Part shown: piece after piece, positions 1 through 7,279 of the stretch | Numbering within the stretch: the stretch's first letter is position 1 | Layout of the letters: every line of letters begins with the position of its first letter | Assembly: GCA_023665825.1 (NCBI GenBank) | Contig: JAMPDE010000001.1 | Location: forward strand, 162,574-210,688 | Length of the DNA: 48,115 nt | Reading direction: 5' to 3' | DNA from: Alistipes senegalensis | Lineage (GTDB): Bacteria > Bacteroidota > Bacteroidia > Bacteroidales > Rikenellaceae | The notes under the pieces: generated by a model | The model's input: the letters and a program-made list of their open reading frames with translations, nothing else | Told to the model about the DNA's origin: nothing | Database searches by the model: none | Translations under genes and position numbers: made by a program

Positions 1-141
1 AGCAAAGCCAAAGGCGGACAGCCCCGCGATGCCGACAGCCGGACGCTGGCCGAACGCGAGGAAACAGGTTGGTGGCAACCTTACGATGATGAATGGGAAA
101 TATCGGATGATATGGTCGTCGGCTGGCGCGAAATCTTATAG
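1..141 (+). CDS. C-terminal fragment of an unidentified protein (cut by window edge)
   Basis: Frame 1 is open from the first base to a TAG at 139-141. It encodes 46 residues ending in an acidic, tryptophan-rich tail (GWWQPYDDEWEISDD, then VVGWREIL). Codon choice matches the neighbouring phage genes, and the next gene starts 4 bases later, so this is probably the real reading frame here rather than the competing frame that begins at 29. No family is recognisable from the fragment. Confidence 0.6.
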   Translation, partial: SKAKGGQPRDADSRTLAEREETGWWQPYDDEWEISDDMVVGWREIL

Positions 142-145
142 CAAT

Positions 146-973
146 ATGGGAACAATAGGCAAACGGGGCGAGGCCCCGATTAAACTGAAACACACCGAGG
201 AGAGCATCCAGCAGGCGTTGTACTGGGATCATCCGATCCTAACAAAACCCGTCCTCGAAATGATCGGTTTCATATTCTACGAGTGGGAATCCGATTATTT
301 GGCGATCTCCAAAGCCGGATACGTGTATGAATGCGAGATAAAGATCAGTCATTCGGATTTTCTGAATGAGGCAGCCCACAAGCAGGAGAAGATGCGCGTC
401 CTGTCCAATGGCGAAGATGCAAACGGCGAGCGGCCAAATTACTTTTACTATGTCTGCCCGACCGGGATTATCTCCGAGGCCGAATGCCCGAAGTTCGCAG
501 GATTGGTGTATATCACCGATTCGGGGGCTTTCCGCTGCATCAAAGCCGCGCCATGCCTCCACAAGACCAAATATGAAGTGCAGGCCGATTTGCTCCGACG
601 GGATATGCGGGATAAGTTCTACTATGCGATGTGGAATTGGATTCGCCGCTATTGGCGCAATATCGGTAAGGCGAAAGATATTGCCCCGCAGACCGCCGCC
701 GCATACGAGCGGGCATTGGATAAGCAAGCTGAGGAAATTACCGACCTTAAATATCGGATTTCCACCCTGACGCAATGGCGCGACATTCAGTCCGACGCAT
801 CGGGATTCGCCACAGATAACGCTCTCGACAACATTTTCCGAAAACTGCCGCGCCTTGTTCGGGACAAACAAGACGAGAGCGTCGAACTCATCGACTACGA
901 TAATGCCGCCGAATGGAGAGGCGATTTGGAACGCAAACCAAGCCGGTATCAATGGCGACCGATCAACGAGTAA
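146..973 (+). CDS. Putative PD-(D/E)XK-fold protein (MmcB-like)
   Basis: The protein has 275 residues. I chose the ATG at 146 because the frame upstream of it overlaps the C-terminus of the preceding gene. The N-terminal half contains a hydrophobic strand, then ESDYLAISKAGYVYECEIKIS followed by an SDF motif. This resembles the D...ExK core of restriction-endonuclease-like folds found in MmcB-type DNA repair proteins. The C-terminal half is charged and probably helical. The neighbouring methyltransferase and VRR-NUC genes fit a DNA-processing role. The fold call rests on motif appearance only; no substrate can be assigned. Confidence 0.5.
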   Translation: MGTIGKRGEAPIKLKHTEESIQQALYWDHPILTKPVLEMIGFIFYEWESDYLAISKAGYVYECEIKISHSDFLNEAAHKQEKMRVLSNGEDANGERPNYFYYVCPTGIISEAECPKFAGLVYITDSGAFRCIKAAPCLHKTKYEVQADLLRRDMRDKFYYAMWNWIRRYWRNIGKAKDIAPQTAAAYERALDKQAEEITDLKYRISTLTQWRDIQSDASGFATDNALDNIFRKLPRLVRDKQDESVELIDYDNAAEWRGDLERKPSRYQWRPINE

Positions 974-978
974 TCATC

Positions 979-1191
979 ATGAGAAAGTTTTATTTGATAC
1001 AAAGTTATGATGAAAGCCTCAAAGAGTGGAGGGCCGAGACGGGCTTCGTTTTCGACACCCTTGAAGAAGCCGAGCAATCAATGTCGGCAACCTACGAATA
1101 CCATAACATACCGGGGTATTATCGAATCATTGAGATAGAAAAATACCGAGAGGTAGCAAATTTAACAGTAACTGATTCCGACAACGAATGA
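979..1191 (+). CDS. Small hypothetical phage protein
   Basis: The protein has 70 residues (MRKFYLIQSYDES...), starting at the ATG 6 bases after the preceding stop. Its stop codon overlaps the ATG of the downstream methyltransferase (ATGA), so the two are probably translationally coupled. It has an alternating beta/alpha look with many aromatic and acidic residues and no recognisable catalytic motif. Function unknown. Confidence 0.6.
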   Translation: MRKFYLIQSYDESLKEWRAETGFVFDTLEEAEQSMSATYEYHNIPGYYRIIEIEKYREVANLTVTDSDNE

Positions 1192-1976
1192 AAGACATAG
1201 AATTATTCAACGACCATTTTCAGAACTTCAAGGCATACGGCATCCCCAAGGCGCAACTCATCATTGCCGACGTGCCGTACAATCTCGGAGCGAATGCCTA
1301 TGCCAGCAATCCGGCATGGTATGTCGATGGCGACAATAAGAACGGCGAGAGCGAACTGGCAGGCAAGCAATTTTTTGACACCGACAAGGACTTCCGGCCT
1401 GCGGAGTTCATGCACTTCTGCTCGCAGATGCTCCGTAAGGATAAGCCGGTAAAGGATGACAATTCCGAGGGGGGGGGAAAGCGCAAAGGAGGCGCGGCCT
1501 GCATGATCCTCTTCTGCCCGTTCGAGCAGATGCACTATTACATCGAACTCGGACAACGATATGGGCTTAAAAAATATATCCCGCTGGTATTCCGCAAGGA
1601 TTTTTCCGCCCAAGTTCTGAAAGCCAACATGAAAGTCGTCGGCAACTGCGAATACGGGTTGATCCTCTATCGGGATCGTCTACCGAAATTCAACAACGAG
1701 GGCCGGATGATCTTCAACTGCTTCGATTGGGTGCGCGACATCGATACGCCGAAGATCCACCCGACGCAGAAACCGGTGCCGCTACTGGAACGGCTGATCG
1801 AGATTTTTAGCGACAAGGGAGATGTCATCATCGATCCATGCGCCGGGAGCGGGACAACTTTACTCGCCGCAGCCAATATGGGGCGCAAAGCCTATGGATT
1901 CGAGATCAAGAAAGATTTCTGCGCCGATGCTCGCGCAAAGGTGCTGACAAGAGTTCAAAAATCACTATTCGTATGA
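1188..1976 (+). CDS. DNA adenine/N4-cytosine methyltransferase, beta-class order
   Basis: The protein has 262 residues. The catalytic motif IV is ADVPYN at residues 27-32, a DPPY variant with Val at the second position. The SAM-binding motif DPCAGSGTT lies near residue 217, after a HPTQKP element typical of N6-adenine/N4-cytosine enzymes. Motif IV preceding motif I is the beta-class arrangement. It probably methylates phage DNA against host restriction. A run of nine G (1469-1477) lies inside the gene and encodes Glu-Gly-Gly-Gly near residues 94-97, in a linker between core strands; a one-base change there would truncate the enzyme. The target sequence cannot be read from the protein. Confidence 0.88.
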   Translation: MKDIELFNDHFQNFKAYGIPKAQLIIADVPYNLGANAYASNPAWYVDGDNKNGESELAGKQFFDTDKDFRPAEFMHFCSQMLRKDKPVKDDNSEGGGKRKGGAACMILFCPFEQMHYYIELGQRYGLKKYIPLVFRKDFSAQVLKANMKVVGNCEYGLILYRDRLPKFNNEGRMIFNCFDWVRDIDTPKIHPTQKPVPLLERLIEIFSDKGDVIIDPCAGSGTTLLAAANMGRKAYGFEIKKDFCADARAKVLTRVQKSLFV

Positions 1977-2155
1977 GCAAAACAATATCTGAGATCAAAG
2001 CCGCAAGAGAACGGCTCGAAGATCAAATCTCCTCCTTGCTGATGAAGTTCGAGAGGGAGAACAAAGTAAGAATAGATAACATGACCGTCTATCCACAAGT
2101 CCTTAGTACAACGGACGGTCGTCATATCAAGACTTCAATCCTTATCAGAATATGA
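1973..2155 (+). CDS. Small hypothetical phage protein
   Basis: The protein has 60 residues (MSKTISEIKAARERLEDQIS...). The ATG at 1973 overlaps the end of the methyltransferase gene, and its own stop overlaps the next gene's ATG (ATGA), so it belongs to the same tightly packed operon. The first 35 residues look like an amphipathic helix or short coiled coil and the rest looks beta-rich. Function unknown. Confidence 0.6.
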   Translation: MSKTISEIKAARERLEDQISSLLMKFERENKVRIDNMTVYPQVLSTTDGRHIKTSILIRI

Positions 2156-2601
2156 AGAAAATAGAGGATGCGATCTGCGTTAAAATCACGATCTACAAAG
2201 GTTGCCTTGCCGACGAGGTGATATACTATCGAAATAAATTGCCGATGCGGATAGTGAGCCAGTGGAGGTGGTATTTCGAGTATATCGCCGCGCTTGTCAA
2301 GGTGAGCAATCCGAGGCGAAAAGTCGAGTTATTCATTGGCTCTCAAACCCTTTTGCAAGGACAAGAATATATCGACGCTCGGCGTGTAACGCTGCTTAGG
2401 GCCAAAAAATCGAAGATGACGCAACTACAAAATACACCCATCAATGACGATTTATTCGCCTTTGGATGGCAGGCGCAAAATGAGAAAATACAGGCTGTGC
2501 AAGGTGAGATAGAAGCCCTTGAACGAGGTGAGTTCAACTATTATGTCCCTCCTGAATACATCAATTCCATCAAACAATGGATAACGCCCAATAATCAATA
2601 A
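2152..2601 (+). CDS. Hypothetical phage protein
   Basis: The protein has 149 residues and starts at the ATG overlapping the preceding stop. A basic N-terminal half (KLPMRIVSQWRWYFEYIAALVKV) is followed by a helical, glutamine-rich C-terminal half. There is no signal peptide, transmembrane segment or recognisable catalytic motif. It sits in the early accessory cluster with DNA-processing genes. I do not recognise a family. Confidence 0.65.
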   Translation: MKKIEDAICVKITIYKGCLADEVIYYRNKLPMRIVSQWRWYFEYIAALVKVSNPRRKVELFIGSQTLLQGQEYIDARRVTLLRAKKSKMTQLQNTPINDDLFAFGWQAQNEKIQAVQGEIEALERGEFNYYVPPEYINSIKQWITPNNQ

Positions 2602-2612
2602 AACGTTGAGAT

Positions 2613-2897
2613 ATGATAAAACCATGCAAATGTGGCGAATGCGCCTTTTTCAAGAGTGAAGATGTGAACGGCTACAGACATTGCATCATCACCTTGAATC
2701 AATATCAATGTAATGGCCTCTGCGAGTTCAACGAATGCAATATGTCGGAGGTGGAAACGCTCCGTGTCCTGCATCACTACCAAAAGTGGCGGCGCGGCGG
2801 CAATGGAAAGCAACCGCACCCCTTTGTCATCGGCAAGGCGATAGACAGCGCAATCCGCACCTTTCGCCGCATAACCAAAGACGCACCCAAATTCTAA
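2613..2897 (+). CDS. Small cysteine-rich, probably zinc-binding phage protein
   Basis: The protein has 94 residues. The N-terminal half holds seven cysteines (CKCGECAFF, then single cysteines spaced through residue 43), a pattern typical of a small treble-clef or zinc-ribbon fold. The C-terminal half is basic and helical (AIDSAIRTFRRITKD). It may bind nucleic acid or protein; nothing more specific is visible. Confidence 0.6.
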   Translation: MIKPCKCGECAFFKSEDVNGYRHCIITLNQYQCNGLCEFNECNMSEVETLRVLHHYQKWRRGGNGKQPHPFVIGKAIDSAIRTFRRITKDAPKF

Positions 2898-2915
2898 CTC
2901 CAAACATTTATTATC

Positions 2916-3341
2916 ATGTGGTTTACAACAAAAGTTCGTTACGAAAAGGCAAGGGAAAACGGTTCTCTGAGAACCATCTCGGAGCCGTATTTGGTCAATG
3001 CCCTCTCATTCACGGAGGCAGAGGCCCGTATCACCAACGAGATGATGCCCTACACATCGGGGGCATTCTCGGTGTCGGACGTAAAGCGCAGCAACATCTC
3101 GGAAATCTTTTGGGATGAGAACGGCGATCACTTCTACAAGGCCAAGATCAACCTCATCACGCTCGACGAAGAGACGGGTACAGAACGTAAGAAAGCGATC
3201 TATATCCTCGTGCAGGCATCCGACCTGAATCAAGCCGCGAAAAATCTCGCCGAGGGTATGAAAGGCACTATGTCGGATTACGAGGTTGCCTCCATCATCA
3301 AGACCCCGATTGTGGACGCCTACAAAATCGCAGACAAATGA
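2916..3341 (+). CDS. DUF4494 family protein
   Basis: The protein has 141 residues. It begins MWFTTKVRYEKARENG and contains VNALSFTEAEARI, then IFWDENGDHFYKAKI, which is the layout I know from DUF4494, a family widespread in Bacteroidetes phages and mobile elements. It has no catalytic motif and its function is unknown. The next gene starts in the overlap with its stop codon (ATGA-type junction at 3338), so the two are co-translated. Its presence supports the Bacteroidetes assignment. Confidence 0.75.
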   Translation: MWFTTKVRYEKARENGSLRTISEPYLVNALSFTEAEARITNEMMPYTSGAFSVSDVKRSNISEIFWDENGDHFYKAKINLITLDEETGTERKKAIYILVQASDLNQAAKNLAEGMKGTMSDYEVASIIKTPIVDAYKIADK

Positions 3342-3550
3342 ATGCGCGGCAATTCTTCGATAAGGTAGTCCTCATGCGGAAACTGCAAAAGGAGTATTTC
3401 CGCACTCGGTCGAAAGCCTCGCTCAATCAAAGCAAGGCAATCGAGCGGGAAGTAGATGCCGAAATCGCGCGGGTACATGACGCACTCGGCACTCCGACCA
3501 CCAAACAACCCGAACAAAAAAACATCTTCGAGGAGGACGCATCATGGTAG
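3338..3550 (+). CDS. Small charged helical protein
   Basis: The protein has 70 residues, is translationally coupled to the DUF4494 gene and ends at a TAG. It is lysine/arginine- and glutamate-rich (LMRKLQKEYFRTRSKASLNQ) and probably forms a helical bundle or coiled coil. The same frame continues downstream as protein-like sequence interrupted by three more features: this TAG, another TAG and a TGA (see 3551-3739). So it may be either a complete small protein or the N-terminus of a decayed longer one. Function unknown. Confidence 0.6.
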   Translation: MNARQFFDKVVLMRKLQKEYFRTRSKASLNQSKAIEREVDAEIARVHDALGTPTTKQPEQKNIFEEDASW

Positions 3551-3739
3551 GAGTGGCAGAGGTATTCATGGATTTAGCGCGGGTCATGAACTCCCTACTT
3601 TCATGGGAATATCGACACGCACAATGCGGATGGGGATTCGTCGAAACCCGCCGCCCTTGCAAAGGCTATCCGAGGAGGCCCTTTTGGCGGCGAATACGCT
3701 CAAATCCCATACGACGCAATTACCACTAAGGACGAATAA
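3551..3739 (+). pseudogene. Probable decayed coding remnant
   Basis: Reading in the frame of the preceding gene gives EWQRYSWI, a TAG at 3575, RGS, a TGA at 3587, then 49 clean residues (TPYFHGNIDTHNADGD..., ending YDAITTKDE) to a TAA at 3737. Composition and codon choice in the last stretch look strongly coding, yet no ATG lies inside it. An alternative frame from ATG 3544 gives 61 residues rich in Arg and Trp that look like non-native translation. I read this as a broken gene; a small gene with an unusual start is the alternative. Confidence 0.4.
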
Positions 3740-3795
3740 AGAAAATGCGAAATAACCGCGTTTCTGCGCGAATTTGAATATAGATAGAATCAACT

Positions 3796-3999
3796 ATGAG
3801 TTACAATCGAGATATAGCTCATTGCAGCGGCTACCTCTGCCTATTAAGTGATAAATGCCGGAGGTATCACCTCTTCCTTGAATGGGAGCGGCGCAAATTG
3901 CCGCCCGCCCCTTTCACGGGAGCTTGCTACGACCTTGAAACGAAAACCTGTCCATGCTTCCTCCCGATGCCGGATATAAAACATAAAAACACGAAATAA
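3796..3999 (+). CDS. Small cysteine-rich phage protein
   Basis: The protein has 67 residues with cysteines at CSGYLC, KC, GAC and TCPC, suggesting zinc binding. The segment DKCRRYHLFLEWERRKLPPAP is highly basic. Its stop overlaps the ATG of the ASCH-like gene at 3999, so they are coupled. Function unknown. Confidence 0.55.
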   Translation: MSYNRDIAHCSGYLCLLSDKCRRYHLFLEWERRKLPPAPFTGACYDLETKTCPCFLPMPDIKHKNTK

Positions 4000-4469
4000 T
4001 GGCAAAAAAGCAAATCGTCATTACGCTGTCGCGGGTCTTCCCGACGACGCATAGCCGGAAAGGTCAGCCGACCGGCTTCAAGGAATCGCTCGACGGCGGG
4101 CGTAAGAAGCACACCATCCGAGGCAACTACGATCAATGGAATGCCATCGCGGAGAAGATGCAGAGGGGCGGATATTGCCTCTCAATCCGCCAATGGTCGG
4201 GCCGCCCCTACAATTCGCCGCAGGTAGAGATTGCCCGTCTCGACCAGCCTATCGGCATCCAGCGGATCGAACTGCATTACCATAGCGAGAACGACACGAT
4301 TTCCGCCCGCATCGACGGTCGGGAATGGCTCGATGCCGACTGCTATGAAATCGCCAAAAACGACGGTCTGAATACGACCGACTTCAAAGAGTGGTTCTTC
4401 GGACGGCATCCAAAAGGAGACAAGGTCTTTCGCGGCGCCATCATTCACTTTACGAATTTTCGGTATTGA
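3999..4469 (+). CDS. ASCH/PUA-like domain protein
   Basis: The protein has 156 residues. The N-terminal region carries KKHTIRGNYDQW followed by a strand reading GGYCLSIRQWSGRPYNSPQ. This matches the xTIR...W pattern and following beta-barrel of ASCH domains (PUA-fold proteins that bind RNA or modified bases). It directly precedes a VRR-NUC nuclease gene. A role in recognising modified nucleotides is plausible given the DNA-modification genes downstream, but that is inference. Similarity is to the domain's general look, not to a named subfamily. Confidence 0.5.
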   Translation: MAKKQIVITLSRVFPTTHSRKGQPTGFKESLDGGRKKHTIRGNYDQWNAIAEKMQRGGYCLSIRQWSGRPYNSPQVEIARLDQPIGIQRIELHYHSENDTISARIDGREWLDADCYEIAKNDGLNTTDFKEWFFGRHPKGDKVFRGAIIHFTNFRY

Positions 4470-4470
4470 T

Positions 4471-4818
4471 ATGCGCCATCAAGAGAGTGTCATCCAGCAA
4501 ACCTGCGTCCGATGGTTTCGAATGCAGTACCCGCAACTCGCCATGCTCCTCTTCGCCGTCCCGAATGGAGGCGCAAGACTTCGGTCGGAGGCAGCAATCA
4601 TGAAAGCCGAGGGAACGATGAAAGGCGTTGCCGATCTCCTACTCCTATTCCCCGCGAAAAAATACCATGGATTGTGTATTGAGATGAAAACCCCGCAAGG
4701 CAAGCAGCAACCATCGCAAAAGGCATGGCAGGAGCGAGCGGAATGGGCTGGCTACAAATACATCATTTGTCGGTCTTTCGACGATTTTATGGCAGAAATC
4801 AATACTTATTTGAAGTAA
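4471..4818 (+). CDS. VRR-NUC domain nuclease
   Basis: The protein has 115 residues and is essentially a stand-alone VRR-NUC domain. It reads E5...CVRWF, AVPNGGARLRSEAA, then EGTMKGVADLLLLFP, GLCIEMKTPQGKQQPSQKAW and a final GYKYIICRS. The ExK pair (IEMK) and the preceding VAD aspartate form the PD-(D/E)XK active site. Viral VRR-NUC proteins act as structure-specific nucleases, possibly Holliday-junction resolvases used before packaging. It is the last gene before a promoter region. Confidence 0.88.
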   Translation: MRHQESVIQQTCVRWFRMQYPQLAMLLFAVPNGGARLRSEAAIMKAEGTMKGVADLLLLFPAKKYHGLCIEMKTPQGKQQPSQKAWQERAEWAGYKYIICRSFDDFMAEINTYLK

Positions 4819-4835
4819 ATCCTATTTTTTCACCC

Positions 4836-4874
4836 AAAAGAGTACTTATTAGGTACTCTTTTTTTATACCTTTG
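4836..4874 (+). promoter_or_regulatory. Palindromic operator plus -7 promoter box, copy 1
   Basis: A perfect 10-bp inverted repeat (arm AAAAGAGTAC, 7-base spacer TTATTAG) spans 4836-4862. It is followed at 4867-4874 by TACCTTTG, a Bacteroidetes -7 box (TAnnTTTG), 27 bases before the ParB-like gene. The core AGTAC-N7-GTACT recurs at 20872 and 40258, each time before the same TACCTTTG box. The right arm runs into a T tract, so this copy may also terminate the upstream operon. No good -33 TTTG is visible; the palindrome occupies its place, which suggests activator dependence. Confidence 0.7.
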
Positions 4875-4900
4875 CGCTATATATCCTAACATATAGTGCA

Positions 4901-5515
4901 ATGAGTAAAAACAACGATTCCCGTAAAGCCATCGAGGCCGAATTTGTATCGGTAGAACTTGATCGGCTGGAACCGAACGAGGGTCAGCTTGACGGCCTCC
5001 CCGCGAATCCTCGCGAGATATTGGAGACCAAACTCGACCTCCTGAAAAAAGACATTCAGGCCTACCCCGAACTGACGAAATATCGGATGCTGATGGTCTA
5101 TCCCCTCCCCAGCGGCAAATACATCGTCATCGGCGGGAACATGCGCCTGCGGGCCATGCGCGAGCTTGGCTTCAAGACCGCTCCGTGTGTCATCATCCCG
5201 AAAGAAACCCCGATTGAGAAACTGAAAGCCTACACCATCCTCGATAACTCCGGCTTCGGCAAATGGGAGTGGTCGATGCTCGCCAACGAATGGGAAGCCG
5301 ACGCTTTGGCTGCGTGGGGTCTTGACCTGCCGATGGACGAAAGTGAGATCGACGTGGATAGCTTCTTCGATAAACTCGACAAAGAAGCCGAAAAAGACAA
5401 AGGCGAAAAGATCACCGTCTCGATTCCCGATGAATACGCCGACCAAAAAGAGGAGATCAAATCACGAATCGAGGCAACACTCATGGGCAAGTTTGAGGGC
5501 ATCAAAATCAAGTAG
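4901..5515 (+). CDS. ParB/Srx-like N-terminal domain protein
   Basis: The protein has 204 residues. The ParB-like nuclease-fold motif reads YIVIGGNMRLRAMRELG around residues 72-88 (the GGxRLxAM signature), preceded by a VELDRLEPNEGQ start typical of such domains and followed by a domain with WEWSMLANEW. The C-terminus is acidic and helical. Phage-borne ParB-like proteins often neighbour DNA-modification genes. Here it opens the operon that carries the 7-deazaguanine genes and terminase, and sits directly behind operator copy 1. Its molecular activity (DNA binding, nucleotidase or nuclease) is not decided by the sequence. Confidence 0.8.
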   Translation: MSKNNDSRKAIEAEFVSVELDRLEPNEGQLDGLPANPREILETKLDLLKKDIQAYPELTKYRMLMVYPLPSGKYIVIGGNMRLRAMRELGFKTAPCVIIPKETPIEKLKAYTILDNSGFGKWEWSMLANEWEADALAAWGLDLPMDESEIDVDSFFDKLDKEAEKDKGEKITVSIPDEYADQKEEIKSRIEATLMGKFEGIKIK

Positions 5516-5517
5516 CG

Positions 5518-5625
5518 ATGAAAATCCATCTCGCAGGCAATAATCCCTATCCGGGCGTAATCTTGATCCGCTTGTACGAGAGCTGGATCAGCAAGCGCCT
5601 CGGTAAATTCGGGGGGGGGATTTAA
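5518..5625 (+). CDS. Short reading frame ending at a G9 tract, upstream of dpdA
   Basis: The ATG at 5518 opens 35 codons (MKIHLAGNNPYPGVILIRLY...) that run into nine consecutive G (5611-5619) and stop at TAA 5623. Its start, M-K-I-H-L-A-G, resembles the MRIFLAG start of the dpdA gene 167 bases further on. With ten G instead of nine, this frame would continue without a stop through DLTTCISEYLNRIPLKEIN into dpdA. It may be a phase-variable N-terminal extension, a remnant of a duplicated dpdA start, or the product of a base-count error in the homopolymer. Confidence 0.45.
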   Translation: MKIHLAGNNPYPGVILIRLYESWISKRLGKFGGGI

Positions 5626-5684
5626 CAACCTGTATTTCAGAGTATTTGAATAGAATACCGCTAAAAGAGATTAACAAGGATGCT

Positions 5685-6578
5685 ATGAGGATATTTTTGG
5701 CCGGAGGTGTTTCGGGCAACCTCCGCGAATTTTGGCAAAAGGTTATGAAAGTTTACTGCGCGTCGCCCAATAGCCGCAAAGAAGTCATCGAAGCAATGAA
5801 CAGCTTTCTCGCGGGCGACAAGGACAAAATAATGCGGGAATCCATCTACGGGACGGACTTCTTCGTCGGGGGCGGGAATAGCACCCTATCAGGTATCAAT
5901 GTTCTCGAAAGCTACTATTATCTGCGGAAAAACGAGGATTTCATGCCTCTCGTCAAGCATTTCGGGTCATTCCTGCTCGATAGCGGGGCATATACATTCA
6001 TGGCCGGTTCCCACAAAGGCGGCTGCGATTGGGATGCTTATGTATCGGAGTACGCCGACTTCATCAACCGTTTCGATGTAAAACTCTTTTTCGAACTGGA
6101 TATTGACAGCGTCGTCGGGCTGGCCGAGGTAGAACGGCTGCGGCACAAGCTCGAACGGATGACGGGCAAGAAGCCGATCCCCGTATGGCACAAGAACCGA
6201 GGCAAGGAGTATTTCATTAAGATGTGCGAAGAATACCCCTATGTCGCCATCGGAGGCATCGTCACGAAAGAAATCCCCCGCAAAGTCTATGAGACGGCAT
6301 TTCCGTGGTTCATCAATACCGCCCACAAGCACAAGGCGAAGATTCACGGGCTGGGATATACCACCGTCGCCAATCTCCAAAAGTATCATTTCGATTCGGT
6401 CGATAGTACCGCATGGCTCTACGGCAATCGCGGCGGATACATCTGCAAGTTCAACCCACGCACCGGATTGATGGAGCAGATGAGCAAAGAGGGATGCAGG
6501 CTCAAATCAAGAGAGGGTGCGGTAAATAACTTCAACGAGTGGGTGAAGTTTAGCAAATACGCCGATAAATTCCTGTAA
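5685..6578 (+). CDS. dpdA: DpdA-like DNA guanine transglycosylase (TGT-related)
   Basis: The protein has 297 residues from the ATG at 5685; a TTG at 5646 would add 13. It shows the TGT-like barrel landmarks of phage DpdA: LLDSGAYTFM (catalytic Asp 99), FFELDIDSV (136-143), VAIGGIV (187-193), HGLGYT (221-226) and SVDSTAW (238-244). DpdA proteins exchange guanine in DNA for a 7-deazaguanine, usually preQ0 or a derivative. The adjacent queC, transporter, queD, queE and folE supply preQ0, which strongly supports a DNA rather than tRNA role. No amidotransferase or QueF-like gene is visible, so plain dPreQ0 is the likeliest product (inference). Confidence 0.78.
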   Translation: MRIFLAGGVSGNLREFWQKVMKVYCASPNSRKEVIEAMNSFLAGDKDKIMRESIYGTDFFVGGGNSTLSGINVLESYYYLRKNEDFMPLVKHFGSFLLDSGAYTFMAGSHKGGCDWDAYVSEYADFINRFDVKLFFELDIDSVVGLAEVERLRHKLERMTGKKPIPVWHKNRGKEYFIKMCEEYPYVAIGGIVTKEIPRKVYETAFPWFINTAHKHKAKIHGLGYTTVANLQKYHFDSVDSTAWLYGNRGGYICKFNPRTGLMEQMSKEGCRLKSREGAVNNFNEWVKFSKYADKFL

Positions 6579-6622
6579 TTCCGCTTGCAATATAAAAGAC
6601 AGAGAACTCAAAATATATCATC

Positions 6623-7279
6623 ATGAAAGATTCTGTAATCATCGTTTCGGGAGGCATGGACAGTATCACCCTCCTGCATGAGAAAGCCGAAGAGATCGCT
6701 TTGGCCGTAACTTTCGATTACGGCAGCAATCACAACAAACGGGAGATCGAGTGTGCCGCGCAGCATTGCCAGCAACTCGACATTGAGCACGTCATCATCC
6801 CGCTCGCATTCATCGGTCAGTATTTCAAATCCTCGCTTTTGGAGGGGGCGGACGCCGTGCCGGAGGGCCACTATGAGGACGAGAACATGAAATCGACCGT
6901 CGTTCCGTTCCGAAACGGCATCATGCTCGCTGTGGCCTGCGGCCTCGCCGAAAGTCGAAAGTTGAGCAAGGTACTCATCGCCAACCATCACGGCGACCAT
7001 GCGATCTATCCCGACTGTCGAGCAGGATTCGTGCATTCCATGTCGGAGGCCATGCGGCACGGCACTTACATCGGGGTACAAATCGACGCACCTTATACGG
7101 GCATCAGCAAGGCCGACATCGCCCGCATCGGAAAGCGGATCGGCATCGACTACTCCACGACTTACTCCTGCTACAAAGGCGGCGAAAAGCATTGCGGCAA
7201 ATGCGGAACGTGCGTCGAGCGCATGGAAGCCCTCCGAGATGCAGAAATCGAAGATACGACGGAGTATGAAAAAGAGTAA
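6623..7279 (+). CDS. queC: 7-cyano-7-deazaguanine (preQ0) synthase QueC
   Basis: The protein has 218 residues. It has the PP-loop SGGMDS at residues 9-14 and the C-terminal zinc site C183, C191, C194, C197 (YSCYKGGEKHCGKCGTC), followed by ER. QueC converts 7-carboxy-7-deazaguanine plus ammonia and ATP to preQ0. Length is normal for the family and all key residues are present. It lies between dpdA and the preQ0 transporter, whose start it overlaps by 14 bases. Confidence 0.95.
   Translation: MKDSVIIVSGGMDSITLLHEKAEEIALAVTFDYGSNHNKREIECAAQHCQQLDIEHVIIPLAFIGQYFKSSLLEGADAVPEGHYEDENMKSTVVPFRNGIMLAVACGLAESRKLSKVLIANHHGDHAIYPDCRAGFVHSMSEAMRHGTYIGVQIDAPYTGISKADIARIGKRIGIDYSTTYSCYKGGEKHCGKCGTCVERMEALRDAEIEDTTEYEKE

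Noticed and set aside
3548..3589. Stop codon recoding (TAG read as an amino acid)
   Set aside because: Other genes in the window end with TAG in normal places (for example the major capsid and ParB-like genes), so general recoding is not supported.
3834..3850. Partial match to the 17-bp palindrome (12 of 17)
   Set aside because: Lies inside a small coding gene, is not near a -7 box and the arms do not pair; probably chance.
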